A DNA stretch of 64,000 nt from Nostoc linckia z4 (GCF_002608075.1 NZ_LAHA01000043.1:16976-80975), one strand, 5' to 3'; numbered from the stretch's first letter, positions 1 to 9,593 are shown. Translations and numbers: made by a program. Notes: generated by a model from the letters alone, not told the origin.

Positions 1-3000
1 GATTGTGTGGCACTCAGTTCATGAAGCGATCGCTCTAATTGTTGGGCATATTCCTGAGAACGTTCGTAAAGTCGGGCATTTTCTAAGGAAATTGCGGCTT
101 GAGTGCAAAGGAGATTTAGTAATTCAACGCGATCGCTAGTGAATGCTCCCGTGGTTAAATTATTTTCTAGATATAAAATGCCCATCAACTTGCCTTGACG
201 CAAAATCGGAGTACACAAAACACTCTTAGGCTGCTGGCGCATGATATACGGGTCGTTGGCTAAGACGGGATCTGTTGTGGCATCCACTAGGACAACAATC
301 TGTTTGTTGTGCTTGACTTTGTAAATTAGCTTTAAGGGAATTTCCTGGCTGTCCTCAACAGGAATCCGCTGCAATATCGCTGGCTGTGTTCCCTGGGTAA
401 TTGAGCCTTTAATTAGCAGGCGTTCGTCTCGCACCAGCATTAACACGCATTTATCAGCCCCTGCATCTTCGATGACAATGGAAAGCAACGATGACATTAA
501 TTTTTCTAGTTGGATGTCACCGGAGATAGTTTGAGAAGCTTTGAGAATAGCTTTTAAATCTAGGATATCTGAGAGATTGCTGCTAGATGTGGGGTAACTG
601 GTGCATGTAACACTTCCTAATGCAAAGATGGTTTCGTTGATGGAAACAGGAGAACGAATTTGCTGTAATATCGGCCCAAGTAGTTGGGGATAGCGTTTTT
701 CTAAATCAGCGACTTTGGCTTTTGCACCCCAGCGAGTGTAGCCGTAGTAAGCTTGAGTCATATACTCCTGAGCAATCCGTTCCTTGCCCCATTCCAAGTA
801 AAACTTTGCTGCTAGTTCGTTGGCCAGTGCGGCAATTTGAGTAAAATCATTTTCTTTGGCTGCGGTAATAGCGCCATCGTAAGAGGCAATGGCATCTGCA
901 TAGTTACCAGAAACTCTAGCCATTTCAGCTGCTAGCAACAGTGATTGATGTAAAAAGTTCTCTGGACAAGTGTGCGTCCAGGTTTCTAGAATTTGATGGT
1001 GTTGCTGCATCACATCCCAGTAATGCTGCTGTTTCTCTGGTGTTACTTGGGAATAAAGCCCGGCTAAACTCAGCGGATAATAAAAGTGGAATAAAATGAT
1101 GGGAAACAAACCAAGATTAGAAGCCAGGGTTTTTTCAGCAATGGCAGCGACTTCCACGGCATCGGCATAGCGATGGTACAAGTACAATAGCTGGATTTTC
1201 AAGAAGCAATACCAATTGATCCCTGCCTCAAAATTATTCTTGTGCCAAACATCAAGGCAGAGAATCTGGCCATCTCCACCATCCACCAGTAAATCGGGTT
1301 CTGCTAACAAACCTTGCAGGTGTAAAAGAAATTGCTGTTGGAGGTGAAATGTATGGGTAATATTGACATTATTTACTTGTTGCACATAGCTCAAGTATTT
1401 CTCGGTTTCGCCATACACCTCTGATAGGCAATCGCCTTTTAACAGCATCGTCCAAATCAGACATATTACTGCCCAAACGCCAAACCCAAGATCCCCTGTT
1501 TCATAACTGATGTGAAGAGATTGTTGGTAAACTGCTAAGTTTTCAACTAGTGGTCTATTGTAGGGATTGATTGCATGACCAAAAACGTTATTAGTTTTGG
1601 GAATGAACTTGGCGCTATTGAATTGGCCATCAAGCTTTCGTCCCAAGGTGGCGAACTCATAAGCACTGCGATAGTCTCCCTGAATCGTCAGCATCATCCC
1701 ATACAAACAATAAGCACAGCCGGAACTTTCGGCATTGCCATAGGTTAATGAAGTATGAACCATTAACAGGATGCTGAGAATGGTCAGTGCTTGATTGCCA
1801 CCGGTATAAGCAGCTCCCCAGAGATCGGGGAGGATTGACATACATACCTTTTTCTGTGCATCGGTCATCGCAGGCAGATAAAATAAATCTGCGGGTTGTA
1901 CAGTTGCCAGTTTGGAATGGATTTCCTGGAGTATGCTTTCAATCAGTGCTTGCTGACCTTCATCGGTTGCCGGAATGTTCATGCCCATAACACTCAAACC
2001 ACTGAGTGCAGCTTCATAAGCGGCGAGTATATTTTCTCCGTGATTGGATTTCAGGGCTAGTTGCAAGCCATAAATTTCTGCGAGATGGAATTTATTCTCA
2101 GCGTACTGTAATGCCCGATGGAAGAGTCGCTCTGCTTCGTCAAAGCGCCCTACGATGTATTCGCACTCTGCACATTCCCGATAAAGTTTAAAGGTGAGGT
2201 CGTAGGCAGTTTGCCAACTATCTTCGGGAAGGATTTCCATGCCGATGGCGCAGTATTTCATGGCTGCTTTGTAGGCTGTGGAAACTTTAGCTTTTTTGCC
2301 AGCAATCAAATTTAACTGAGCTAACTGATAGCGATCGCTTATTTCATCGATGAGAGCAATTCCGTTGTTCAATTGATTGACAATATCAAAAACATGCAGT
2401 TCTAAAGTTTCAGGTGTTGTATTTTGCAACAGCAATTGCCCAATTTTCACATGAGTGGCTTGCTTTTGGTCGTCAGGAATCAGAGAGTAAGCAGCTTGCT
2501 GGACGCGATCGTGCAGGAAACGATAGGTGGGATTGACTGTTTCTTGTACCTGGCATTGTTGTCCACCGTGAAAAAACTTGTAAATTTGACTTGTGGGTAA
2601 AATCAAACCTTCTTGCAAGGCTTTCCACAATGCTGTTGCAATGTGAGTTGCTGGTTGTTCGGAAACAATGGCCAATGTCTCTAAATCGAACTGTGCCCCC
2701 ACACAAGCAGCTAGCTTCAGTATCTCTTGAGTGATTTGTGGCAACTTTTGTAATTGCCGCGCCATGAACTGAACTACATCATCAGTGAGGGAGAGCAATT
2801 TCACTGACACTATATCGCACTGCCAGTGTCCAACTTGCAGGTCATAGGCAATGTAACCCTCTTGATGCAAGGCTTTGAGAAATTGGGTAGCAAAAAAGGG
2901 ATTGCCTTTGGTTTTTTGATAAACTAACTCGGAGACCGGTTGCGCCATCATTGTGGAACAACTGAGGGTGTCAGCCACCAAACAATCGATCTGAAATTTA

Positions 3001-4571
3001 CTTAAGGGGGCGAGGGTAAAAGTACTGATGGTTGCTAAAGCTTTCTTCATTTCCTCCAGTGTCAGCATTAGGGGATGAGTGGGAAAGACTTCGTTATCTC
3101 GGTATGCCCCAATCATCAGCAAACAGCCCTCCTTGCTTTGATTCATCAACACTTGCATCAGCTTCAGCGAGGCTGAATCTGCCCACTGCAAGTCATCGAG
3201 GAACACTACTAAGGGGTGTTCTAGTGTTGCGAACACAGCGATGAATTTCACAAATAGCAAGTTGAAGCGGTTCTGGGCTGCACTACCTGAGAGTTCTGAC
3301 ACTGCTGGTTGCTTGCCAATAATCTGTTCGAGTTCGGGAATAACTTCTATGAGGACTTGCCCATTTTCACCCACAGCACCAAGGATTTTGTTTTTCCACT
3401 GCGCCAGCTGAATATCATTTTCACTCAATAGTTGTTCCATTAAATCTCGGAAGGCTTGGACAAAGGCGCTGAAGGGGATGTTGCGGTTAAATTGGTCGTA
3501 TTTACCTTTGATAAAGTAACCGCACTGCCGCACAATTGGCTTATGCACTTCGTTGACAACTGCGGTTTTTCCAATCCCCGAAAATCCAGCAACCAGTATC
3601 ATTTCTGTAGCCCCAAGACTGACTCGATGGAAGGCTTGGAGTAAGGTTGAGACTTCGGTTTCTCGACCATAAAGTTTATCGGGAATCATAAAGCGATCGC
3701 ACACATCGCGCTGTGCAATTTTAAAGTTCTCAATGTAACCCGTTGCTATTAATTGCTGTAAACAATTCTCCAAATCGAATTTCAATCCCAAGGCACTTTG
3801 ATATCTATCTTCAGCATTCTTCGCCATCAATTTGCTGATGATTTGGGAAATCACCGGAGGAATTTCACAATTAATTTCGTGTACTAATGGTGGTACTTTG
3901 GCAATGTGACAATGTACCAATTCCATTGGTTCACTTGAAGCAAAAGGTAACTCTCCCGTGAGTAATTGATAGAAAGTGACACCCATTGCATAAAAATCAG
4001 TGCGATAGTCAATCTTGCGATTCATTCTCCCTGTTTGCTCTGGAGAAATATAAGCCAGCGTTCCTTCCAAAACATTGGGATTGACAAAGGTTTGAGTTTC
4101 CCTTGGTAATAAAGAAGCAATACTAAAATCAACTAATTTAACTTGTTTGGTGTGGGGATTGATTAAGATGTTACTGGGTTTAATATCTTTATGAATAATG
4201 CGTTCGCGATAAAGTATATCTAAGGCATTGCACAGAGCGATCGCTATTTCTAAAAATTTCTCTAAACAACCAACATGATTGTTGACAAAATAATCTTTCA
4301 GGGAAATTCCCCCAAAGTCTTCCATGACTAACGTATAGCCATTTGGGTAGGGTTCTAGGCTATAGGTTTGGATAATTTCAGGATAGTTGAGATTTTTAGC
4401 GATGGTATATTGATTGCGAAATTGTAAGACTTCGCTAAAGCTGGGATAAAGATTCTTTAAAACCTTGATGACTACTGGTAATAAATCAATTTCTCTAACA
4501 GCTCGGTAAACCAGTGTTCTGGAACCATCATAAAGTTTTTCGCCCACCTGATATCCGGGAATGTTAATCAT
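1..4571 (-). CDS. Giant Ser/Thr protein kinase-AAA ATPase-GAF signalling protein (3' end cut by window edge)
   Basis: Starting at ATG 4571, the minus strand stays open for about 1523 codons to the edge. Residues 1-270 form a protein-kinase domain: VVIKVLK (ATP Lys), HKDIKPSN near 127 and DFSIAS near 149. Residues ~300-600 are an AAA/STAND-type ATPase with P-loop GFSGIGKTAVV near 330 and VVFLDDLQWAD as Walker B. A long helical, TPR-like region follows, then a GAF domain at ~1350-1500 and the start of a coiled coil (ERSQEYAQQLERSL). In this cyanobacterial family the coiled coil normally leads into a histidine kinase, so the missing end is probably HisKA-HATPase (inference). The catalytic loop reads HKD rather than HRD, and DFG is DFS, which I believe is usual here. 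It probably joins Ser/Thr and two-component signalling; the ligand is unknown. Confidence 0.9.
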   Translation of the reverse strand, partial: MINIPGYQVGEKLYDGSRTLVYRAVREIDLLPVVIKVLKNLYPSFSEVLQFRNQYTIAKNLNYPEIIQTYSLEPYPNGYTLVMEDFGGISLKDYFVNNHVGCLEKFLEIAIALCNALDILYRERIIHKDIKPSNILINPHTKQVKLVDFSIASLLPRETQTFVNPNVLEGTLAYISPEQTGRMNRKIDYRTDFYAMGVTFYQLLTGELPFASSEPMELVHCHIAKVPPLVHEINCEIPPVISQIISKLMAKNAEDRYQSALGLKFDLENCLQQLIATGYIENFKIAQRDVCDRFMIPDKLYGRETEVSTLLQAFHRVSLGATEMILVAGFSGIGKTAVVNEVHKPIVRQCGYFIKGKYDQFNRNIPFSAFVQAFRDLMEQLLSENDIQLAQWKNKILGAVGENGQVLIEVIPELEQIIGKQPAVSELSGSAAQNRFNLLFVKFIAVFATLEHPLVVFLDDLQWADSASLKLMQVLMNQSKEGCLLMIGAYRDNEVFPTHPLMLTLEEMKKALATISTFTLAPLSKFQIDCLVADTLSCSTMMAQPVSELVYQKTKGNPFFATQFLKALHQEGYIAYDLQVGHWQCDIVSVKLLSLTDDVVQFMARQLQKLPQITQEILKLAACVGAQFDLETLAIVSEQPATHIATALWKALQEGLILPTSQIYKFFHGGQQCQVQETVNPTYRFLHDRVQQAAYSLIPDDQKQATHVKIGQLLLQNTTPETLELHVFDIVNQLNNGIALIDEISDRYQLAQLNLIAGKKAKVSTAYKAAMKYCAIGMEILPEDSWQTAYDLTFKLYRECAECEYIVGRFDEAERLFHRALQYAENKFHLAEIYGLQLALKSNHGENILAAYEAALSGLSVMGMNIPATDEGQQALIESILQEIHSKLATVQPADLFYLPAMTDAQKKVCMSILPDLWGAAYTGGNQALTILSILLMVHTSLTYGNAESSGCAYCLYGMMLTIQGDYRSAYEFATLGRKLDGQFNSAKFIPKTNNVFGHAINPYNRPLVENLAVYQQSLHISYETGDLGFGVWAVICLIWTMLLKGDCLSEVYGETEKYLSYVQQVNNVNITHTFHLQQQFLLHLQGLLAEPDLLVDGGDGQILCLDVWHKNNFEAGINWYCFLKIQLLYLYHRYADAVEVAAIAEKTLASNLGLFPIILFHFYYPLSLAGLYSQVTPEKQQHYWDVMQQHHQILETWTHTCPENFLHQSLLLAAEMARVSGNYADAIASYDGAITAAKENDFTQIAALANELAAKFYLEWGKERIAQEYMTQAYYGYTRWGAKAKVADLEKRYPQLLGPILQQIRSPVSINETIFALGSVTCTSYPTSSSNLSDILDLKAILKASQTISGDIQLEKLMSSLLSIVIEDAGADKCVLMLVRDERLLIKGSITQGTQPAILQRIPVEDSQEIPLKLIYKVKHNKQIVVLVDATTDPVLANDPYIMRQQPKSVLCTPILRQGKLMGILYLENNLTTGAFTSDRVELLNLLCTQAAISLENARLYERSQEYAQQLERSLHELSATQ

Positions 4572-5303
4572 AAATGCCAAATCTTTAACACCAGATTTAT
4601 TATTCCCAAATCAAATGTGAATTTTGGAATGGCTACATTGCTATAGGAATCCGATTTGATTAATAGACTTCTTGCAAAAGTGGGGAAAAGGGTAAGGGGT
4701 AAAGGGTAAAGGGCAAATAAAAACCCTTTTCCCTTTAACCTTTACCCTTTCCCCCTATGAGCAAAAGTTACTTTTGCAAGAGGTCTAATGAACATATTTG
4801 TGTGGGGAGGGAACTCTTAACAGGGAACTCTTAACAGGAAAAAAGGAATTTAGGGGTGTACTGAGTTTTTTCACCAAATGAAATATGAGTTCTATAGCCA
4901 AGTTATCTGTTTGATGTTGACGGTTGACAGTTAATGCAAGTCCTTCTTTACAACTAGCCTCAATAGATAATTTTGCGACCCATAGGACTCATATACTGAA
5001 TTTATAAGCATAATAGCCTACTCTCAGAACTTTGGAGATATTAGGATAGATATAACCTTTTACTCTCTTCCTTTGTTGGAAGGGCATGGCATCTGTTGAG
5101 CATGAATATTGAGTATAAAAATATATCCAAAAACATGCTCAAACGCTGAAATAGAGTAACTGAGCATTAAATTCAGTTATCAGTCCTGACAGCGTATGGT
5201 GTGGCGTTACGGCCCACCAACACCTGACACCAATTGGTGGGGGATACCAAACCCAGGGATTTAACTCATGACTGTTCGCTGTTAAAAGAGCATTTTTCCG
5301 AAA
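4572..5303. other. Intergenic region between divergent kinase and GTPase genes
   Basis: No convincing gene in 732 bases. It holds one hairpin element (4662-4789), a short direct duplication (GGGAACTCTTAACA, twice near 4808-4835) and the two divergent promoter regions. Around 5199-5250 there is a TTGGTGGG/CCCACCAA inverted pair upstream of the GTPase gene. No clear sigma-type promoter could be assigned by eye. Confidence 0.6.
4662..4789. repeat. MITE-like hairpin element, TTGCAAAAGT family, copy A
   Basis: The left arm ATAGACTTCTTGCAAAAGT (about 4663-4681) is mirrored by ACTTTTGCAAGAGGTCTAAT (4770-4789). The interior is a purine-rich tandem repeat (GGGTAAAGGG type) followed by its pyrimidine-rich complement, so the whole 128-bp element can fold into one long hairpin. 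The same terminal arms and interior type recur at 21709-21836 and 31706-31905. No open reading frame inside. Confidence 0.8.
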
Positions 5304-6683
5304 GTGAAAGCTGAAAATATTGATAATATGTCGAGTTCGCGTAATCTGCAAGAAACTCACTTAAACCGTGCCCGCGCCAGTCTCAGACAGGCGCTATCTT
5401 GGTATGGCTATCTTCGTAAATCAGGACAGCTTTCATCTAACCCAGAATTGGCATCTTTTGTGAAACCAGAATTAGAAACTCTTAACTCCACACTCAACAA
5501 ACTAGACTCTAACGTAATTAGAATTGCTGCCTTTGGTTTGGTGAGTCGTGGTAAGTCAGCGGTTTTAAATGCTTTGTTGGGAGACAAAATTCTGCAAACT
5601 GGGCCTTTGAATGGTGTCACTCAATGGCCTCGTTCGGTACGCTGGCAGCCCGGTAATAAGGTATTAGTAGAGTTAATTGATACACCAGGATTAGATGAAA
5701 TTGAGGGCGAATCACGGGCAGACATGGCACGGGAAGTAGTGCGACAAGCTGATTTGATTTTGTTTGTTGTTTCCGGTGACATCACGCGTACTGAGTATCA
5801 AGCGTTGCTGGAATTAAGGCGATCGCAAAAACCTTTGATTTTGGTGTTTAACAAAATAGATTTGTACCCAGATACAGACAAGGCAGCAATTTACGAAAAT
5901 TTGCAACAACTCGGTGCTGGATATTCCCAAGCAAAACCCTTGCTACCCGATGAAATTGTCATGGTGGCGGCGGAACCAGCACCAATGGAAGTGCGGGTTG
6001 AATGGCCTGATGGTAGCGTTACCTATGAATGGGAGACACCACCACCGCAAGTGGATGAACTCAAGCACACAATTTTGAACATTCTAAATCGCGAAGGCCG
6101 ATCCCTTTTAGCTTTAAATGCACTCGTCCAAGCACGAGACGCAGAAGAGTCCATCGCCCAAAAAACCATTGATTTACGCCAACAAGAAGCCGAAGATATC
6201 ATCTGGCAATTTACCAAATACAAAGCTTTAGCAGTAGCCCTGAATCCCATCGCCTTTTTAGATATCCTGGGGGGAACTGTTGCCGATTTAGCTTTAATTC
6301 GCGCTTTAGCTCGCTTATATGGGCTACCAATGACCAGTTATGAAGCAGGGAAAATTCTCAAAACGATTTTATTGAGTTCTGGTGGCTTACTTCTGGGAGA
6401 ATTAGGTAGTAGTTTTGTGTTGGGTTTGGGTAAGAGTACAGCTGCGATCGCTAGCGGTGACAATCCCACAAATATTACAGCCTTTGCTGGTAGTGCCATC
6501 GCCCAAGCTGGAATCGCTGGTTATGGTGCATACTCCGTTGGCAAAGCCGCCCAAGTCTATCTCGAAAAAGGCTGCACCTGGGGACAGTTGGGCGCTAGCA
6601 GCGTCATTCAAGAAATTCTCTCTCAAGTTGACCAAAACACAATTCTGTATCGTTTGCAACAAGAATTAGGGATGAAGTATTGA
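5304..6683 (+). CDS. Dynamin/Era-like GTP-binding protein with C-terminal membrane-associated domain
   Basis: The 459-aa product has clear G motifs: P-loop GLVSRGKS (~78-85), DTPG (~126-129) and NKID (~183-186). The region after ~300 is hydrophobic and Gly/Ala-rich (GGLLLGELGSSFVLGLG, IAQAGIAGYGAYSVG) and resembles the DUF697 domain found behind such GTPases in cyanobacteria, so membrane association is likely. The opening codon is GTG 5304; an in-frame ATG at 5328 (MSSSRN) is an equally credible start, and neither has a strong Shine-Dalgarno sequence. It is transcribed alone, divergent from the giant kinase. Substrate process unknown; membrane remodelling or a ribosome/cell-division role would be guesses. 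Confidence 0.85.
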   Translation: MKAENIDNMSSSRNLQETHLNRARASLRQALSWYGYLRKSGQLSSNPELASFVKPELETLNSTLNKLDSNVIRIAAFGLVSRGKSAVLNALLGDKILQTGPLNGVTQWPRSVRWQPGNKVLVELIDTPGLDEIEGESRADMAREVVRQADLILFVVSGDITRTEYQALLELRRSQKPLILVFNKIDLYPDTDKAAIYENLQQLGAGYSQAKPLLPDEIVMVAAEPAPMEVRVEWPDGSVTYEWETPPPQVDELKHTILNILNREGRSLLALNALVQARDAEESIAQKTIDLRQQEAEDIIWQFTKYKALAVALNPIAFLDILGGTVADLALIRALARLYGLPMTSYEAGKILKTILLSSGGLLLGELGSSFVLGLGKSTAAIASGDNPTNITAFAGSAIAQAGIAGYGAYSVGKAAQVYLEKGCTWGQLGASSVIQEILSQVDQNTILYRLQQELGMKY

Positions 6684-7041
6684 GAATAACTAATAATTGT
6701 TTCTCATTTGTTACCCTTTATAAGCGTTTATCAACTTCTATCAAACTCTTATGACAATCCATTGCAATTCCCAATTTGCAATGCAACATTGAGAACATGA
6801 CTATCTTTGCTATTAACCGTCAACAATCAACAAACCGAGTGATTGTGAATTTCAAAGCGCGTTAGTTTAGCTTTTTTCAGCAAAGATCGCCATAGGGTAA
6901 TCCCCACTTAAGTTTGCTAAAAGATTGCGGTGTTTACACCATTTGATTTTGGTAAGCATATCTAAACTGTAAATGTGAGTTTTCTAAGGTCATTAGAATC
7001 TCTGCCGTTGATTGATATCTTTGGAAACATCAGGTAACGAC
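6684..7041. other. Intergenic region upstream of cp12
   Basis: 358 bases without a gene. A CAATTGC-type repeat near 6758-6790 (GCAATTCCCAATTTGCAATGCAA) can form a short hairpin that might end the GTPase transcript, but it lacks a T-run. The cp12 promoter must lie here; no specific operator is evident. Confidence 0.45.
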
Positions 7042-7296
7042 ATGACAACAACCTTAAACGTAAATCAAACTGCTACAACTCTTGAGCAAGCTATTTTTGA
7101 AGCCATTAATGAAGCTCGTACAACCTGTGAGTTAAATGGCAGTAATTCTGCTAATTGTGCCGTAGCTTGGGATATCGTGGAAGAATTGCAAGCTGAAAAA
7201 TCTCATCAACATCAAGCAGAACAACACAAAACCTCTTTGGATAAGTATTGCGATCGCCATCCTGATTCTGTAGAGTGTCTAATATACGACGTTTAG
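7042..7296 (+). CDS. cp12: CP12, redox regulator of the Calvin cycle
   Basis: The 84-aa protein carries the CP12 core CAVAWDIVEELQAEKSHQ and two Cys pairs of the form C-x8-C (CELNGSNSANC and CDRHPDSVEC). In the CP12 family these form redox-switched disulphides that let CP12 bind GAPDH and phosphoribulokinase and switch off carbon fixation in the dark. The ATG at 7042 is preferred because AGG at 7032-7034 precedes it at suitable spacing; the longer frame opens with TTG at 7012 and adds ten non-family residues. Monocistronic and convergent with tlyA. C-terminus YDV matches the family. Identification is firm. Confidence 0.95.
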   Translation: MTTTLNVNQTATTLEQAIFEAINEARTTCELNGSNSANCAVAWDIVEELQAEKSHQHQAEQHKTSLDKYCDRHPDSVECLIYDV

Positions 7297-7303
7297 AAAG
7301 AAT

Positions 7304-7650
7304 TCAGAATACAGAATTCAGAATTCAGAATCAATTCTGTACGAGTCACTGATAAATATTTAGGTTGAAATATCCACTAAATCTTGATTGCGTAAGGCTA
7401 TGCGAAAGATTTAGTGGGTTTTAATTTATTCAGAATTCAGAACTCAGAATTTAGTATCAATTATGTACGAGTCATTGATAAATCTTTACGTTGAAATATC
7501 CACTAAATCTTGACTGTGTAAGGCTATGCGAAAGTTAGTGATTTTTAATTTATTCTGTATTCTTCTTAAACTAAATTTTTACTGCCGAATGCTGCACGAA
7601 AGATTTAGTGGTTTTTAATTTATTCTGAATTCTGAATTCTGTATTCTGTA
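7304..7650. repeat. Degenerating triple hairpin repeat with AATTCAG heptamers
   Basis: Two near-identical units of about 105 bp (around 7330-7437 and 7450-7556) and a third partial one (about 7567-7624) each contain CCACTAAATC, a short loop and GATTTAGTGG or a decayed form, making a 10-bp stem. They are separated by tandem AATTCAG/CTGAATT heptamers. The array fills the gap between convergent cp12 and tlyA and may act as a two-way terminator. Confidence 0.75.
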
Positions 7651-7657
7651 TTCTTCT

Positions 7658-8476
7658 TCAATTTTTCCGCAAATCAACTATTGCTAATTGAACGATTTGC
7701 TTAATCTCCTCTAAATCAAGCGATGGTGTTTCACTTTCCATCTCCAACCATAGAAGAAATTCGATATTTCCAGCCGGGCCAGTAATTGGCGACCAAGTTA
7801 AGCCTTTGTGTTTCCATCCTAATTTTTGAGCGGCTTGCAATACTTGGAAAATAGCGTCAGCTTGGTCGTTAGGATCGCGCACAACTCCTTTTTTTCCCAC
7901 ACGGGATCTACCGACTTCAAACTGTGGCTTAACTAACAATATAGCTTCTCGATTTGCTTGAGTTAGCTCCCATAAAGCAGGGAGAATTTTAGTTAAGGAA
8001 ATAAACGACACATCCACCACAGCTAAATCGGGAATCGGGTCATTTTCACCATACAAATCATTTGGTCGTAGCTGTCGTAAATTGGTGCGTTCGCGCAAAA
8101 TTACCCGCGAATCATTTCTTAAGAGCCAGTCTACTTGTCCATAACCAACATCAATACCGTAAACTAGTTTTGCCCCAGCTTGTAATAAACAATCGGTAAA
8201 GCCACCTGTAGAAATTCCCCCATCCAAACAAACGCGTCCAGTGACGGGAATGGCAAACACTGTCAAAGCTTTGGAGAGTTTTTCACCACCTCTAGAAACA
8301 AAGGGCGATCGCTCTTTAATATTTATTTGAGCCGTAATATCAACTTCTGTACCAGGTTTATCAACTATCTGCTGATTAACAGTAACTTCCCCCGCCTGAA
8401 TTAACCTCTGTGCCAAAGCGCGGGAAGTACATAAATTTAAATCTACTAATAATGTATCGAGTCGTTGTTTAGCCAA
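7658..8476 (-). CDS. tlyA: TlyA family rRNA 2'-O-methyltransferase (hemolysin A homologue)
   Basis: A 272-aa protein of normal family length. Residues 1-65 are an S4 RNA-binding domain (RLDTLLVDLNL, SRALAQRLIQAGEV). The rest is an FtsJ-type Rossmann methyltransferase with SAM-binding LDGGISTGGFTD, then the DVSFISLTKILP stretch and the KPQFEVG motif typical of TlyA. Family members methylate ribose in 16S and 23S rRNA. ATG 8476 is the natural start because the S4 domain begins there. Convergent with cp12. One departure from the usual consensus is GGIS in place of GAS in the SAM motif, which should not remove function. Confidence 0.93.
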   Translation of the reverse strand: MAKQRLDTLLVDLNLCTSRALAQRLIQAGEVTVNQQIVDKPGTEVDITAQINIKERSPFVSRGGEKLSKALTVFAIPVTGRVCLDGGISTGGFTDCLLQAGAKLVYGIDVGYGQVDWLLRNDSRVILRERTNLRQLRPNDLYGENDPIPDLAVVDVSFISLTKILPALWELTQANREAILLVKPQFEVGRSRVGKKGVVRDPNDQADAIFQVLQAAQKLGWKHKGLTWSPITGPAGNIEFLLWLEMESETPSLDLEEIKQIVQLAIVDLRKN

Positions 8477-8546
8477 TTGACACCAAAGTAAAGGGGACTG
8501 GATATTCAGGATTAGGGAATGGGTGCCAAATTAAAAAGACAATTTT

Positions 8547-9026
8547 CTAGTTATTATAACTTGATTGTGCTGGAAAGATTAAATCTAAAGCACGATTAAT
8601 AATTTCTTCGCCATTAACCAGCTTCTCTAACTCTTGGACTTCATAACGTCCTTCTTCAACTTCTAGAGAAGCCTCATCAATAGCGTTTAAATAAGCTTCC
8701 TCTAAAGTTTCCCTGAGTTCTTCTCGTGTCAAATAATAACCACCAGCTTGACGCCGCTTATTTTCTGGCTGAATTTACCGAATTTAATTCCGAATCGAGA
8801 CTTCCCAAAAGCGAGTCGTGCGATTTTCAGCTTGTTGTTTAATTAGATGTAACAACAGAATCACTGCATAACTACGAATCGTCTTGATGATGTCATTTCG
8901 ACTCATTTCCTCTAATTCTTCCACTATCATCAAAGCCGCTGGAATATCACCTTGAAGAAGCAAGTCTTTTAAAGTTAATAGTTCTTCCATAATTACCGCC
9001 TCAAACATCGGCAACTTCCATAGCAA
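8547..9026 (-). pseudogene. DUF29-like protein gene split by a frameshift
   Basis: Two minus-strand frames form one gene. The upstream part (9026-8784) ends at TRFWEVSIRN then TAA; the downstream part (8732-8547) resumes in another frame and reads back through QPENKRRQAGGYYLTREEL into EEAYLNAIDEASLEVEEG. Together they resemble a DUF29-type protein, with a helical N-terminus (LLLQGDIPAALMIVEELEEM, LLLHLIKQQAENRTTR) and a C-terminus ending ALDLIFPAQ. The junction near 8772-8788 carries repeated TAAATTC/GGTAAATTC, which suits a small insertion. Probably inactive, although both halves are undamaged. DUF29 is a function-unknown family common in cyanobacteria. Confidence 0.7.
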
Positions 9027-9051
9027 TCTTAAATCATTGCTGAAAAGTTAG

Positions 9052-9080
9052 ATCCCCGACTTGTTTAACAAGTCGGGGAT
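9052..9080. repeat. Perfect 13-bp hairpin, ATCCCCGACTTGT type
   Basis: ATCCCCGACTTGT is followed by TTA and then ACAAGTCGGGGAT, a perfect palindrome with a 3-nt loop. It lies between the divergent DUF29-like pseudogene and the Nif11 gene. Similar GATCCCCGACTT palindromes are, to my knowledge, dispersed in many cyanobacterial genomes, so it is probably a repeat element and not a gene-specific operator. Confidence 0.8.
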
Positions 9081-9359
9081 ATGGACTTCGACAATCCAAG
9101 ACTTTTCGCCAAATCCCAAATCTTACAAGTCCCGATCAACAATGCTACTGTCTGAGGACTGAATTTTACAAATAAGATGTTAAATTTTAGCCTAAATGTT
9201 ATATTTTTCTGTCAAAATTAACACCTTTTTGTTTTTTGTTTCTAAGATGAAACTTAATATGCTGAATTGGAAAGTTATTTACAAAATTTTGTGAAGGCGC
9301 AGGAATCAAATTACTGCATTCAATTCAAACCTGATATTTAAAACAGGAGATGGGCTAAC

Positions 9360-9593
9360 ATGACACAGCAAAATGCTGCCCGACTTTTTGAAGCCGTCAA
9401 GCGAGATCAAGCATTACAAGAGAAGCTCAAAGCAACAGCTAATCCAGAAGCTTTTATCAAGATTGCTCGCGAACGTGGCTATGAATTCACCCCTGAAGAA
9501 CTAGACAGAGAAATCGACAAATTGTCAGAAGAAGATTTAGCCAACATCGTCAATCCAGGATGGGGAACTAGACGCCATCTCAATCCTAGATAA
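9360..9593 (+). CDS. Nif11-like leader/precursor peptide, orphan
   Basis: A 77-aa product that is mostly a Nif11-type domain: an N-terminal helix (AARLFEAVKRDQALQEKLKA), PEAFIKIARERGYEFTPEEL, and an acidic helix ending LSEEDLANI. The short tail NPGWGTRRHLNPR would be the core position in a Nif11-leader RiPP precursor, but it has no Gly-Gly cleavage site and no Cys/Ser/Thr-rich core. A good Shine-Dalgarno AGGAG lies at 9345-9349. No lanthipeptide synthetase, YcaO or peptidase-ABC transporter gene is nearby. Either a stand-alone Nif11 protein (the family was first noted in nif regions) or a precursor used by distant enzymes. Confidence 0.85.
   Translation: MTQQNAARLFEAVKRDQALQEKLKATANPEAFIKIARERGYEFTPEELDREIDKLSEEDLANIVNPGWGTRRHLNPR

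Noticed and set aside
9052..9080. Operator for the Nif11 gene
   Set aside because: The palindrome is of a type dispersed in cyanobacterial genomes and is 280 bases from the gene.
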